From Clostridium tertium (GTDB lineage: Bacteria > Bacillota > Clostridia > Clostridiales > Clostridiaceae): a stretch of DNA of 64,000 nt. This document shows, in pieces, positions 1 through 8,967 of the stretch. Position 1 is the stretch's first letter. Each line of letters opens with the position of its first letter. The stretch spans positions 1-64,000 of the forward strand of contig NZ_JAGGJY010000012.1 in assembly GCF_017873245.1 (NCBI RefSeq). Direction: 5' to 3'. The notes beneath the pieces are model-generated. The model searched no databases and was not told the DNA's origin. It saw only the letters and a program-made list of their open reading frames with translations. The position numbers and the translations under genes are program-made.

Positions 1-203
1 ACTCAATAGTATAAAATAGTTATATCTCTTACTAAATATTAACTCTATATCATACCTTATATATAATATGTATTACCTATAACTTATTATTATGTTAATT
101 ATTTTTACATTATAGGAAATCTCTATATACCCACTTTAAGTTGACTACCTTATGTTTAAATATACTAAAAAAAGTATATTATATATTTTACTGATAATAA
201 AAT

Positions 204-230
204 AGGAGATAAATTTCTAGTTTATCTCCT
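204..230 (-). terminator. terminator overlapping the NTPase-LexA stop codon
   Basis: A 9-bp perfect stem (GGAGATAAA / TTTATCTCC, arms 205-213 and 221-229) has a 7-nt loop containing the TAG stop of the gene at 217. On the minus strand it is followed by TATTTTATT. The rest of 1-203 is AT-rich and shows no gene. Confidence 0.7.
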
Positions 231-1644
231 GTTTTATTATTCCAATTGCAACTCCTAATATATTGACTTCTTTATTTTCCAAACTAATTGGAGCATATAA
301 AGAATTTGCAGGCATTAATTTTGGTAAATCTCCATTTAGGTTTAGTGTTTTTAATGTTGCCTCACCATCTAAGCTTGCAGCTACTATTTCATTATGATTT
401 GCAGTTCCTTGTTTTTTAATAACAACTAAATCACCATCACAAATATCTTTTTCTACCATAGAGTCACCCTTTACTCTTAATATAAAGGTATCTTTTCCTC
501 TTTCAAGCCAATATTTAGGTATATAAAAACTTCCCTCTATATTGTCATCCATTTCTATAGGTGTTCCTGCCGCTATATTATTAAACATTGGAATATCTTC
601 TAATTCATTTTCATTATAACAAATATCATTTCCTTCAAATACTTCTTTTCTATTCGAAGCTGTATCTATATTAAACTCCACAATCCCCTTATTTTTCAAG
701 TTTATATACTTATACTTTTCAACTGTGTCTACTTGTTTTTTCTTTTTTAAATCATATTTAGTTTTAAAGTTAAAGCTCTTTCCCTTTACATCAATCCCTA
801 AAGTATTTACTTTTCTACCTTTTATCATCCAAGAATTTTCTTTATTATTAAGTTCGCTATTTAATATAAAAACAAATGAAGAATGTGGTTTATTTTTATA
901 AATAGCTTTTATAAAATCTATTTCTCCCTTAGTAAACTTCTCCATATCATCTAATATAACATGACTATATAATCCGCCATGATTATTTATATATGAAATA
1001 GCATATATAACATGATCATACTCATCCATTAAGCCTTTATTAATTAAATTTTCATTATATAGATCTTTAATTTTATAAATAGATTCTCTTGTATAAGAAG
1101 ATTTTTTAATTCTTCCTCCACGTCCTTTTCTATCAACTTCAAGATAGTAATCCTTAGAAAAATTACTAGCTTTTATCCATAAAATTTCTTCTAATATAAA
1201 GTTCATTGTTGCCTTTTGAAGAAACTTAGATTTTTTATAAAATGATGATATTTCATTTTCTAATTCTTTTAAAATTTCTATACCTCTTACTTTATCTATA
1301 ACTTGCATAGCTAGTCCCTTTTCTCTTCTAAAGGCTTTAGAATATGTATCAATAAGTTCTTCTAACGTTATAATGTTTAATCTATCCTTTTCTAACGAAA
1401 ACAATGAATAAAAATAATTCTCATTACTTTCTTTTTTATAAAGTTCCATTGCTTCATATGTCTTAGTATAATTAGATGTTACAAATAAAATTTTATCCTC
1501 TTCATAAATACAATAATTATTTTCTAAATTTATAGCCTTATAAATTGATGCAGTACTCTTCCCTGTTCCTTCTTTGCCTTTCAAAAGTTGATATCCAGAA
1601 CTTTTATGATTTATAAATCTATTTTGAACTTTCGAAAGTTCCAT
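217..1644 (-). CDS. P-loop NTPase (UvrD-like N-terminal half) fused to LexA/S24 peptidase domain
   Basis: The 475-residue protein has two parts. Residues 1-300 resemble the first motor domain of SF1A (UvrD/Rep-like) helicases: Walker A GKEGTGKST at 23-31 and a Walker-B-like ILDDME at 230-235. The second motor domain is absent, so helicase activity is doubtful. Residues 350-475 are a LexA/UmuD-type S24 peptidase domain with an Ala359-Gly360 bond in IAAGTP matching the self-cleavage site, nucleophile Ser395 in KGDSMVE and general base Lys432 in EATLKTL. The Ser-Lys spacing of 37 equals that of E. coli LexA (119/156). No helix-turn-helix is recognisable. By family knowledge such domains autocleave in response to RecA filaments. 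An SOS- or phage-sensing role for this fusion is inference. It is monocistronic, and the start has a good GGTGG ribosome binding site. Confidence 0.75.
   Translation of the reverse strand: MELSKVQNRFINHKSSGYQLLKGKEGTGKSTASIYKAINLENNYCIYEEDKILFVTSNYTKTYEAMELYKKESNENYFYSLFSLEKDRLNIITLEELIDTYSKAFRREKGLAMQVIDKVRGIEILKELENEISSFYKKSKFLQKATMNFILEEILWIKASNFSKDYYLEVDRKGRGGRIKKSSYTRESIYKIKDLYNENLINKGLMDEYDHVIYAISYINNHGGLYSHVILDDMEKFTKGEIDFIKAIYKNKPHSSFVFILNSELNNKENSWMIKGRKVNTLGIDVKGKSFNFKTKYDLKKKKQVDTVEKYKYINLKNKGIVEFNIDTASNRKEVFEGNDICYNENELEDIPMFNNIAAGTPIEMDDNIEGSFYIPKYWLERGKDTFILRVKGDSMVEKDICDGDLVVIKKQGTANHNEIVAASLDGEATLKTLNLNGDLPKLMPANSLYAPISLENKEVNILGVAIGIIKQEIN
1626..1641. promoter_or_regulatory. 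16-bp perfect palindrome in the first codons of the NTPase-LexA gene
   Basis: GAACTTTCGAAAGTTC is a perfect palindrome spanning codons 2-6 of the gene starting at 1644. Its ends, GAAC and GTTC, are the half-sites of Gram-positive LexA boxes. They are 8 bp apart instead of the usual 4, so it is not a canonical LexA box. It could be an autoregulatory operator or chance. Confidence 0.35.
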
Positions 1645-1820
1645 ACTTTCACCACCTTAAATCTATCTTATGTTTTCTGTATTTTAATAATATATTTTAT
1701 AATACCTTATGTCAAATAATCGCTATTAAAAATTCAGCATTCTATTTATAATTAATAAATATCTTTATTCTAAATCTACATAGTTTATTCACACACAAAA
1801 ATTAATATGTTATATAAAAA

Positions 1821-1873
1821 AAAGAACCAATAAAATTTCTTTCTTTTACAAGAGTCCATTTTATTGGTTCTTT
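1821..1873. terminator. bidirectional hairpin in the 1645-2028 gap
   Basis: Arms 1821-1836 and 1858-1873 (AAAGAACCAATAAAAT / ATTTTATTGGTTCTTT) are perfectly complementary over 16 bp around a 21-nt loop. It lies about 150 bp downstream of ecfT and is the likely end of that transcript. I see nothing else in the 384-bp gap except the upstream region of the NTPase-LexA gene. Confidence 0.6.
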
Positions 1874-2028
1874 CATTAAATCTATCACTTAATATATTTT
1901 CCAAAGCAATTTAAATAAAATTTTAATTATATATAATCATTCTTAAATCAATAACCTACACCATTAATAATTATATAATTTTAAAAGTAAAACTAAATAA
2001 GTTTTAATATGCAATTTCTATTACAGCT

Positions 2029-2856
2029 TTATTTAAAAGGATTATAAAAGCGACCATGGTTAACTATAGTTGCAATAATCGCTATAATAAATATTAAGCT
2101 AACTATTAATATCGCTATATAATCTCTTTTTTCAAACTTTCTTCCACTATACCAAGTACGTTTTTTATTTTTTCCAAAAGCTCTTAGCTCCATTGCTGAA
2201 CTTATAGTATCTATTCTATCTAAACTTGAAAAAATTAATGGCATCAATATTGCTGCAGAATTTTTAATTCTTTTTGTTACTCTTTCTTTTTTAGACATAT
2301 CAATTCCTCTAGCTTGTTGTGCAAATGATATATCTTGATAGTCACGTTGAACATCAGGGATATATCTTAATGCTATTGAAACAGAATAAGCAACTTTATA
2401 GCTAACACCAATTTTGTTTAATGAAGCTGCAAACTCACTTGGATTAGTTGCAACCATAAATAATAATGCCATTGGTATTATAGAAAAATATTTTAATGTT
2501 ATATTAAACTGATAAAATAATTGTTCTAATGTTAGTGTATATGGACCTGCAATTTTAAATAAGTCAGTTCTACTTCCATAAATTTGAACACCTTCATATG
2601 GTGAAAAAATAAAAATAGCTAAATTATTTAACAATAAAAATATTAATATAAAATAAAGAACAAAGGATACTTGCTTAAATTCTACTTTTGAAATTTTAAA
2701 TACAAATATACTTAAAATAAACATAAGTATAAGTACGCGTGTATCATATGTAATCATTGAAGCTAATGCCCATATTATCAAAGCAATTAACTTAGACGCA
2801 CCTGTCAATTTATGAATAGGTGAATTTATATTTGTATATTCAAGCATTTTGCTCAT
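2029..2856 (-). CDS. ecfT: energy-coupling factor transporter transmembrane protein EcfT
   Basis: A 275-residue CbiQ/EcfT family membrane scaffold. Hydrophobic segments fill roughly residues 20-140 and 245-265. The cytoplasmic coupling region contains the two short Ala-Arg-Gly motifs of the family: QQARGIDMSKK (about 180-190) and ELRAFGKNKKR (about 223-233), which contact the ATPases. Its start overlaps the end of the double ATPase gene by 4 bp, so the two are translationally coupled. With that ATPase and the S component at 4713 it makes a complete ECF vitamin-type importer. Its substrate is not evident from EcfT. Confidence 0.93.
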   Translation of the reverse strand: MSKMLEYTNINSPIHKLTGASKLIALIIWALASMITYDTRVLILMFILSIFVFKISKVEFKQVSFVLYFILIFLLLNNLAIFIFSPYEGVQIYGSRTDLFKIAGPYTLTLEQLFYQFNITLKYFSIIPMALLFMVATNPSEFAASLNKIGVSYKVAYSVSIALRYIPDVQRDYQDISFAQQARGIDMSKKERVTKRIKNSAAILMPLIFSSLDRIDTISSAMELRAFGKNKKRTWYSGRKFEKRDYIAILIVSLIFIIAIIATIVNHGRFYNPFK

Positions 2857-4559
2857 ATGCCTCTAATCCTCCTATCATAGTCAATAAACTTTTTAACAAA
2901 CTCTCTTGGATTATCTAATTTAGCCTTTATTGCTAATTCATATAAAGATGTTTCTTTTAAATTAGCTTCAGATATTACTCTTTTATCTGTAAGTATATTT
3001 GCTGCTGTATCATCTGCTAACTTCAACCCATTAGATAATACTATTGCTCTATTTGTGTATTCAAGCATTAAATGCATATCATGAGTTATCATGATTATAG
3101 TGACACCTTTTCTATTTAATTCTTGCAAGAATTCCATAATTTCAGTATAGTGCCTAAAATCTTGCCCAGCAGTTGGCTCATCTAAAATTATAACTTCTGG
3201 ATTTAAAACTAGTATAGATGCAATAGTTACACGTTTCTTTTGCCCGAAGCTAAGTGCTGAAATTGGCCAATTACGAAACTCATATAACCCACAAACTTTT
3301 AATGTATCAAGTACTCTTTCTTTAATTTCTTCTTCACTAATTCCTCTAACTTTAAGTCCTAATGCGACTTCATCAAAAATCATAGTCTTAGATATCATTT
3401 GATTTGGATTTTGCATAACAATACCAATTTTATCTGCACGCTCTTTAATTGTATCGTTAACTAAATCCCTACCATTAAATAATATTTGCCCTTTAGTTGG
3501 TTTATAAAAACCACAAATAAGCTTCGATATAGTAGATTTTCCTGCCCCATTTCTTCCTACTATACTAACCATTTCACCTTTATTAATATTAAAAGAAACT
3601 CCTTTTAATATTTCTCGTTTTTCTTCATATCCAAACTTTATATCTTTTAATTCAAGTATAGTTTCAGAATTTATATTAACACTCTTGTCAACAGTTTCAT
3701 CATACCATTCTTTAAGTTTTTCTCTATATGTATTTAAATTTAATGTATCAATATGTTGTGGATTAATATCTGGAGTAACCTCACAGCCTGCATATTTTAA
3801 AGCAGTAATATATAATGGTTCACGTATGCCTGTTTCCGCTAATATATTCGAACTTAAAAGTTCTTCTGGAGTTATATCCGCAGCAATTTCTCCATTATCT
3901 ACTACTATTATTCTATCTACAGAGCAATGTAACACATCTTCTAATCTATGCTCTATAATTACTATAGTTTTATTTGTTTCTTGTTGTATTTTGTCAATTA
4001 ATTCAATTGCATTTTTACCTGTTGCAGGATCTAAACTTGCAAGTGGTTCATCAAATAAAAGTATATCTACATCTCCAACCATAACCCCTGCTAAGGTTAC
4101 ACGCTGCTTTTGACCACCTGATAAACTATATGGAGCTGCTTCTAAATGCTTATCTATTCCAACAATTTCAGAAACAATTTCTACTTTCTTTTTCATTTCA
4201 TCTTGAGGTATACAATCATTTTCTAACTTAAAAGCAATATCTTCTCCTACAGTTAATCCAATGAACTGGCTATCTGGATCTTGAAGAACAGTCCCCACTG
4301 AATTAGATAATTCAAAAATGCTCATTTTACTGGTTTCTTTCCCCTTGACTTTCAGACTTCCTGAAATCTCTCCTTTATATGAAAATGGAATAAGACCATT
4401 TATACAACTTGAAATCGTGCTCTTACCTGATCCAGAAGGACCAACAATAAGAACTTTTTCGCCTTCATATATAGTTAAGTTTACATTATTTAATGTTGGC
4501 TTTGCTTGAGCTCTGTATTGGAATGTAAAATTATCGAACTCAATTACAGGTTTTTTCAT
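2853..4559 (-). CDS. ECF transporter ATPase, two ABC domains fused in one chain
   Basis: A 568-residue tandem ATPase (YkoD-like architecture). The first domain has Walker A GPSGSGKST (40-48), signature LSGGQKQR and DEPLASLD. The second has Walker A GRNGAGKST (about 333), signature LSFGQKKR and DEPTAGQD. Both sets look intact, so both nucleotide sites should work. Most ECF modules use separate EcfA and EcfA' subunits, so the fusion is a distinguishing feature. A GGGAG ribosome binding site precedes the ATG. It follows the S-component gene, with a terminator-like hairpin between, and overlaps ecfT. Confidence 0.93.
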   Translation of the reverse strand: MKKPVIEFDNFTFQYRAQAKPTLNNVNLTIYEGEKVLIVGPSGSGKSTISSCINGLIPFSYKGEISGSLKVKGKETSKMSIFELSNSVGTVLQDPDSQFIGLTVGEDIAFKLENDCIPQDEMKKKVEIVSEIVGIDKHLEAAPYSLSGGQKQRVTLAGVMVGDVDILLFDEPLASLDPATGKNAIELIDKIQQETNKTIVIIEHRLEDVLHCSVDRIIVVDNGEIAADITPEELLSSNILAETGIREPLYITALKYAGCEVTPDINPQHIDTLNLNTYREKLKEWYDETVDKSVNINSETILELKDIKFGYEEKREILKGVSFNINKGEMVSIVGRNGAGKSTISKLICGFYKPTKGQILFNGRDLVNDTIKERADKIGIVMQNPNQMISKTMIFDEVALGLKVRGISEEEIKERVLDTLKVCGLYEFRNWPISALSFGQKKRVTIASILVLNPEVIILDEPTAGQDFRHYTEIMEFLQELNRKGVTIIMITHDMHLMLEYTNRAIVLSNGLKLADDTAANILTDKRVISEANLKETSLYELAIKAKLDNPREFVKKFIDYDRRIRGI

Positions 4560-4605
4560 AGCAAATCTCCCTTTATATATAAATTATATGTTCCTCGAAA
4601 ACGTT

Positions 4606-4643
4606 ATTTATGATTAAAAATAATATTTATGATTAAAAATAAT
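4606..4643. repeat. perfect 19-bp tandem repeat (two units) upstream of the ECF ATPase gene
   Basis: ATTTATGATTAAAAATAAT occurs at 4606-4624 and again at 4625-4643 without a gap, 47-84 bp upstream of the ATPase start. It may be a duplicated promoter or operator segment or replication slippage. No other copy was noticed in the window. Confidence 0.7.
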
Positions 4644-4670
4644 AATATATTGTTTGTAATATATACGTAA

Positions 4671-4705
4671 AAAATACCAGAGACCTAAAGCCCCCAGTAT
4701 TTTAA
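4671..4705 (-). terminator. terminator or attenuator after the ECF S-component gene
   Basis: On the minus strand AAAATACTGGGGG folds onto CTCTGGTATTTT (some G-U pairs) and is followed by TTTTTT. It sits 8 bp beyond the stop at 4713, between the S-component gene and the ATPase/EcfT genes, so readthrough would set the ratio of S component to energising module. Confidence 0.6.
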
Positions 4706-4712
4706 TTAGATA

Positions 4713-5264
4713 TTACTCTCTATCTAAACTTCCTTTTTTAACTCTAGTCTTAGCATATGTATAAAGTAAAATACTGCCTAATATTCCAACTGTAATTGAA
4801 TTAGAAATTGCAGCAACTACACCTTGTAAATAAACTTTATTAGCTGGCTCTGCATATATAAGTATATCTAATGTAGGAGCAACTAAAAGCCATGCAATTA
4901 AATTAGCAATTACTTGGTATATATTAAAAACAATAATTTCTTTTTTGCCAAATTCACCGTCATTAACTTTTAATTTTTTCCATGATAATCCTATTATAAG
5001 ACCAACAACAGCTGAAGCTATAACCCAACTAAACCAAGGTGAACCAAAAAATACCAAATCCTTCAAAGCATGACCTATAAAACCTATAGATATTCCTGCA
5101 ATAGGACCATATAATACTGACATTAATGCTAAAAAAGCATAACTTGTTTCTATATTAGTATTTGGGATACCTGATGGAATAGCTCCAAAACGCCCTAGTA
5201 TCATAAATACAGCTGCACCTATACCAATCGCTACTATTGTTTTAATAGACATTTTATTTTCCAT
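4713..5264 (-). CDS. ECF transporter S component, UPF0397 family
   Basis: A 183-residue integral membrane protein with about six hydrophobic segments. It matches the UPF0397 family of S components, with residues such as [12 protein letters not shown] near the N-terminus and [17 protein letters not shown] around 54-70. S components capture the substrate and dock on EcfT. Annotations of this family vary (riboflavin or cobalt are often written) and I see no residue that settles the substrate. The adjacent SAM hydrolase releases adenosine and methionine, so a nucleoside- or SAM-related ligand is an inference from context only. Confidence 0.85.
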   Translation of the reverse strand: MENKMSIKTIVAIGIGAAVFMILGRFGAIPSGIPNTNIETSYAFLALMSVLYGPIAGISIGFIGHALKDLVFFGSPWFSWVIASAVVGLIIGLSWKKLKVNDGEFGKKEIIVFNIYQVIANLIAWLLVAPTLDILIYAEPANKVYLQGVVAAISNSITVGILGSILLYTYAKTRVKKGSLDRE

Positions 5265-5324
5265 TATAATTCCTCCTCATTTCATATACAGTGAATAAAT
5301 ACTATTCGTGTTTTAAATTAATTT

Positions 5325-6182
5325 CTAATCATATATTACTCTAGGAGCTTTTCTGATAGATATTATCCAATTTGTTCCAGTTTGTATATTATAGGCTTTT
5401 GAGAATGATCCTTGATTTATAGCAACAGCTAAATTATCTAATGAGTTAACATAAACCAAGGTTTCACCTACATAAACATCAGCAAACGACTTTGCATAAA
5501 CCATTATATTTCTATAAACTTCTCTTGTATTATTTCTAATAGAAACTTCAACTTTATCTCCATACTTAATACCTAAGCTAGTAAATAATTCTCTTCCAAT
5601 ATTTGTCCATAAGCTACCAAATCTTACATCTAAAACATCTATAGTTCCTGTTACTAAATCATTTTCTTTTATGGATTCAACAACTGGTAATTCTACTATT
5701 TCATCAACTGGAATTTTTGGACCAACATGTTCAAAATCTATAACTCCAGCTGCAAGTCTTGCTCCTGTATAGGCATATATATCTCTTCCATGGAAAGTAT
5801 AAGATGCTCCAGAATTAGGTAATCTATTTATAGTTTCATCGATTTCTCTGGCCTCGACTATCCCACATATTCTTTTAATGTGAGTAAGTGTTCCATTATC
5901 TGGGGTAATTATATATTGTCCACTTGCAGTCTTAACTCCTATACTCTTTCTATTTGATCCAACTCCGGGATCGACTACAGATACAAATACAGTGCTTTTA
6001 GGCCAATAGACTACAGTTTGAATTAACCTATATGAAGCCTCCCAAATGTTATATTGTGGTATTTCATGTGTTAAATCGAATAATTGAAGTGTCTTATCTA
6101 CATTATAAGCAACCCCATACATAGCACTAACAGCACCATCTCCAATTCCAAAATCTGATTGGAATACTAAAGCATTTTTCAT
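5325..6182 (-). CDS. S-adenosyl-L-methionine hydrolase (SAM hydroxide adenosyltransferase, DUF62)
   Basis: The 285-residue protein belongs to the fluorinase/DUF62 family, which attacks the C5' of SAM. The hydroxide-forming subgroup is marked by an Asp-Arg-His triad, seen here as Asp71 (VVDPGVG), Arg78 (GSNRKS) and His131 (TFHGRD), with spacing close to the characterised archaeal enzyme. Expected reaction: SAM + water to adenosine + L-methionine. The second domain (about 175-285) is the beta-barrel typical of the family. It is first in a unit with the UPF0397 S component (60 bp downstream) and the ECF module. GGAGGAG precedes the ATG at good spacing. Confidence 0.88.
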   Translation of the reverse strand: MKNALVFQSDFGIGDGAVSAMYGVAYNVDKTLQLFDLTHEIPQYNIWEASYRLIQTVVYWPKSTVFVSVVDPGVGSNRKSIGVKTASGQYIITPDNGTLTHIKRICGIVEAREIDETINRLPNSGASYTFHGRDIYAYTGARLAAGVIDFEHVGPKIPVDEIVELPVVESIKENDLVTGTIDVLDVRFGSLWTNIGRELFTSLGIKYGDKVEVSIRNNTREVYRNIMVYAKSFADVYVGETLVYVNSLDNLAVAINQGSFSKAYNIQTGTNWIISIRKAPRVIYD

Positions 6183-6215
6183 AAATACTCCTCCTTAGTA
6201 ATATATCACACCAAA

Positions 6216-6245
6216 AGTATATAATACGAATATTATTCTAGTCAA
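6216..6245 (-). promoter_or_regulatory. sigma-A type promoter for the SAM hydrolase/ECF unit
   Basis: On the minus strand TTGACT (6245-6240) and TATACT (6221-6216) are 18 bp apart, about 35 bp upstream of the start. The spacer holds an inverted repeat, ATAATA-TTCG-TATTAT, which could be an operator. Confidence 0.6.
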
Positions 6246-6525
6246 TATTTTTTTTATTCGCATATATGTATATTATTTTTGGACTTTTTAATAAATACTT
6301 CACTATAAACGAAATTTACAATATTCCAAATATAAAATTAACATTTTTCATTCATTAAAAATAAAAAAGTTGACACTTTACTTCCACTAGCTATCTTATT
6401 TTGTTATTAAATCACGATTTTTTTAATCATCTAAATAATATATTCATGATATCTCATATTTAAACACTTTCAAAATTCAATGTTCAATTTTAATTTGGTC
6501 TATTAATCACCTATATGAATATTTC

Positions 6526-6554
6526 TTGTTTAAAATACATATTTTTGCTATAAT
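6526..6554 (+). promoter_or_regulatory. promoter for the ABC exporter pair
   Basis: TTGTTT (6526-6531) and a perfect TATAAT (6549-6554) have a 17-bp spacer, 28 bp before the ATG at 6583. The 400-bp divergent gap 6183-6582 holds this promoter, the SAM hydrolase promoter and a further TTGACA at 6371 with no clear partner; no riboswitch was recognised. Confidence 0.65.
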
Positions 6555-6582
6555 TTAACAAACAACTTATGGAGGTGTTTTA

Positions 6583-8196
6583 ATGAACGATTTAAAAGTT
6601 TTAGTCTATTTAGATCTTTTAAAAATTAAAAATTTCTTTTTTCAAATTTTTCATCATCCGCTTTTATTCTTAAAGAAATTATTTTCTATAATCATATTTT
6701 TCGGACTTTGCTTTTCTTCATTTATAGTTTCAATATTTAAAAATGAATCTAAAGCTTCTATAGCTCCAGAAATGCAGAAATCTGCTCTAGGAATTATAGC
6801 TATAATATCATTAGTTTTTATACTATTTGTATTAGCAAATTATTTAAATGATTATGCTCCAAGTAACTTCTCAATTTCAGATATTAGCTATCTATTTCCT
6901 TCCCCTATAAATAATAAATTAATACTATTTTATTCAATGATTCGTAGTGCAATAAAAGGTGTAGCAAGCTTCTTTTTAACGTTTATTTTTATTATATTAA
7001 TGCTCCTAGCCTTTACTAATTTATCATTAATAGGATTATTGCCAATAGCTTTAGGATTTTTCTTTATATTCTTATTTTTTATTTCTTTATCTTATTTGTT
7101 TTTTGCAATAAAAGTTAAAACAGGATTAGTTAAAGGCTTAAAATTTATCTCTTACATATTACAAGGTATTGCATGTTTAATACTTTTATTTTATTTATAT
7201 AAGTTTTGGAGTCTAAACTTTAACTTTAACGAATTGTCTATGTCTATTTTTGATAGCTTTCTTGTTAAATTACCTATAATTTCTTCTATAGTTAAATTTA
7301 TATCTTTACTTTTAACAGAAACAATTACACCGCCAATATTTGATATATTATATTTATTATCATTAATTATTATTAATTGTTTCTTATTTATAACTCTTAA
7401 TGTTGAATATTATGAAGAAATAGCTGAAAAGGTATCTACACAAAATGAAAAATTAAAGCAGTTAAAAAACAACAAGAGAGATGTTCATTCACAAATGGAA
7501 AAAGATATAAAAAAAGTTAATTTAAATAGTAGTTCTAAAGAAAGATGGGGATCATTATCATTATATTGGAAAGCTTCAATTATTAGAAAAAGAAAACAGA
7601 CTTCATTAAAAAAATATTTATTATTATTAGTTAATATTATTATTGGAATAATCGGAGGATATGTTACTTTAAAAGGAAATCAATTAGTTTCATTGTTAGT
7701 GATTTCAATTGGTACAGTTTATATAGTTCTTATTTCATCTAATTTTTCCGAGTTATCTAGAGAATTAAAAAATGTATATATTTATATTATCCCAGGAAAA
7801 CCAATAAATAAAATTCTTTCTACAGTCTTAGACGAACTTTTAATGTTAGCAATTAGAATCAGTATAATGCTTATTCCTTCTATTATATTAGATTATAAAT
7901 TCTTAATCTTAGGAATAGGATGTTACTTAATTACTATAGCATTCTCATTAGTAGTAAAATTACTTAACTTAATCGTAATACTTCTTATGCCAAAGGATAA
8001 TGAATCTGGGCCAGGAATGCTTGTAACTTTCGTGCTAATGATACTTATAATGATTCCATTTGTTGCAACTGTAGCTACTTACAGTATAACTACTAATCCA
8101 TATATAGCATTTGGAGTATTAACTGTAATTGTTGGGATTTATATAAGCTTATTAATGTTGTTATGTAATAAAATATTTGATTTTATAGAATATTAA
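6583..8196 (+). CDS. ABC exporter membrane subunit (putative ABC exporter family)
   Basis: A 537-residue, very hydrophobic protein with around 12 membrane segments in two clusters (about 30-275 and 345-530), split by a charged cytoplasmic stretch (about 280-330). It resembles the Firmicute putative ABC exporter permease family. The ATPase gene begins 13 bp downstream of its stop, with the ribosome binding site in the gap, so they form one operon and probably one transporter. The cargo cannot be read from the sequence. GGAGG precedes the ATG. Confidence 0.8.
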   Translation: MNDLKVLVYLDLLKIKNFFFQIFHHPLLFLKKLFSIIIFFGLCFSSFIVSIFKNESKASIAPEMQKSALGIIAIISLVFILFVLANYLNDYAPSNFSISDISYLFPSPINNKLILFYSMIRSAIKGVASFFLTFIFIILMLLAFTNLSLIGLLPIALGFFFIFLFFISLSYLFFAIKVKTGLVKGLKFISYILQGIACLILLFYLYKFWSLNFNFNELSMSIFDSFLVKLPIISSIVKFISLLLTETITPPIFDILYLLSLIIINCFLFITLNVEYYEEIAEKVSTQNEKLKQLKNNKRDVHSQMEKDIKKVNLNSSSKERWGSLSLYWKASIIRKRKQTSLKKYLLLLVNIIIGIIGGYVTLKGNQLVSLLVISIGTVYIVLISSNFSELSRELKNVYIYIIPGKPINKILSTVLDELLMLAIRISIMLIPSIILDYKFLILGIGCYLITIAFSLVVKLLNLIVILLMPKDNESGPGMLVTFVLMILIMIPFVATVATYSITTNPYIAFGVLTVIVGIYISLLMLLCNKIFDFIEY

Positions 8197-8209
8197 TTTG
8201 GAGGAAATT

Positions 8210-8920
8210 ATGTTAGAAGTAAAAAATTTATCTAAATCTTTTAAGAAAAATAAAGCAATTGATAATATATCATTTAAATTAAACACTGGTGAAATATCCA
8301 TATTATGCGGCCCCAATGGTGCTGGTAAAACTACTACATTAAAGTGCATACTTTCTTTATTAAGAAAAGATTCAGGTGATATTTTAATAGATGGAAAATC
8401 TACAAAGGATAGAACCATAAGAGAAAATTTAGCCTATATACCTGAAACCCCTGATTTATATAATTTATTAACAGTTTGGGAACACTTTAAATTTATAGCC
8501 TTAGCTTATAAAATTAAAGATTGGACAAGTAAAGCTGATGAGTTAATGAATGCTTTCAACTTAGCAAATAAAAAAGATTCTCTTGCTAAAGACTTGTCTA
8601 AAGGTATGAAACAAAAGGTATCTATTATAATGGCTTTAATTCATGATCCAAGTATAATTTTAATTGATGAACCTTTTGTAGGTTTAGATCCTAATGGAAT
8701 AAAGGAATTTAGAGAAATACTATCAAAAATAAAATCTCTTGGAAAAACCATACTAGTTAGTACTCATATCCTTGCTTCAATGGAAGAAATAAGCGATACA
8801 ATGATTTTAATGAAGGAAGGCAAAATAGTAGATTCTGGTAGCAAAGAATACTTAAAAGAAAAATATAACGAATTAGGTAATATAGAAGATTTATTCTTTA
8901 AGATAATTGATAATGCTTAA
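8210..8920 (+). CDS. ABC transporter ATP-binding protein
   Basis: A 236-residue ABC-2 type ATPase. It has Walker A GPNGAGKTT (about 36-44), signature LSKGMKQK, Walker B IILIDEPFVGLDP and the switch histidine in STHI. I place the start at the ATG at 8210 because GGAGG at 8200-8204 is correctly spaced for it; an upstream in-frame TTG at 8198 overlaps that ribosome binding site. It is paired with the permease just upstream. Confidence 0.93.
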   Translation: MLEVKNLSKSFKKNKAIDNISFKLNTGEISILCGPNGAGKTTTLKCILSLLRKDSGDILIDGKSTKDRTIRENLAYIPETPDLYNLLTVWEHFKFIALAYKIKDWTSKADELMNAFNLANKKDSLAKDLSKGMKQKVSIIMALIHDPSIILIDEPFVGLDPNGIKEFREILSKIKSLGKTILVSTHILASMEEISDTMILMKEGKIVDSGSKEYLKEKYNELGNIEDLFFKIIDNA

Positions 8921-8928
8921 TTAAAATG

Positions 8929-8967
8929 AAAAATGCTAATACTCTATTTTGAAGTATTAGCATTTTT
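8929..8967. terminator. bidirectional terminator between convergent genes
   Basis: A 15-bp stem, AAAAATGCTAATACT / AGTATTAGCATTTTT (8929-8943, 8953-8967), has T-rich flanks on both strands. It ends the ABC exporter operon and also carries the last codons of the convergent gene at 8944. Confidence 0.85.

Noticed and set aside
3685..4113. 142-codon plus-strand ORF inside the ECF ATPase gene
   Set aside because: It lies antisense to a clearly conserved ABC ATPase, has no ribosome binding site and its translation has no recognisable features. The same applies to other antisense frames over yebC, pyrF, pfk, uppP, the SCIFF maturase and topB.
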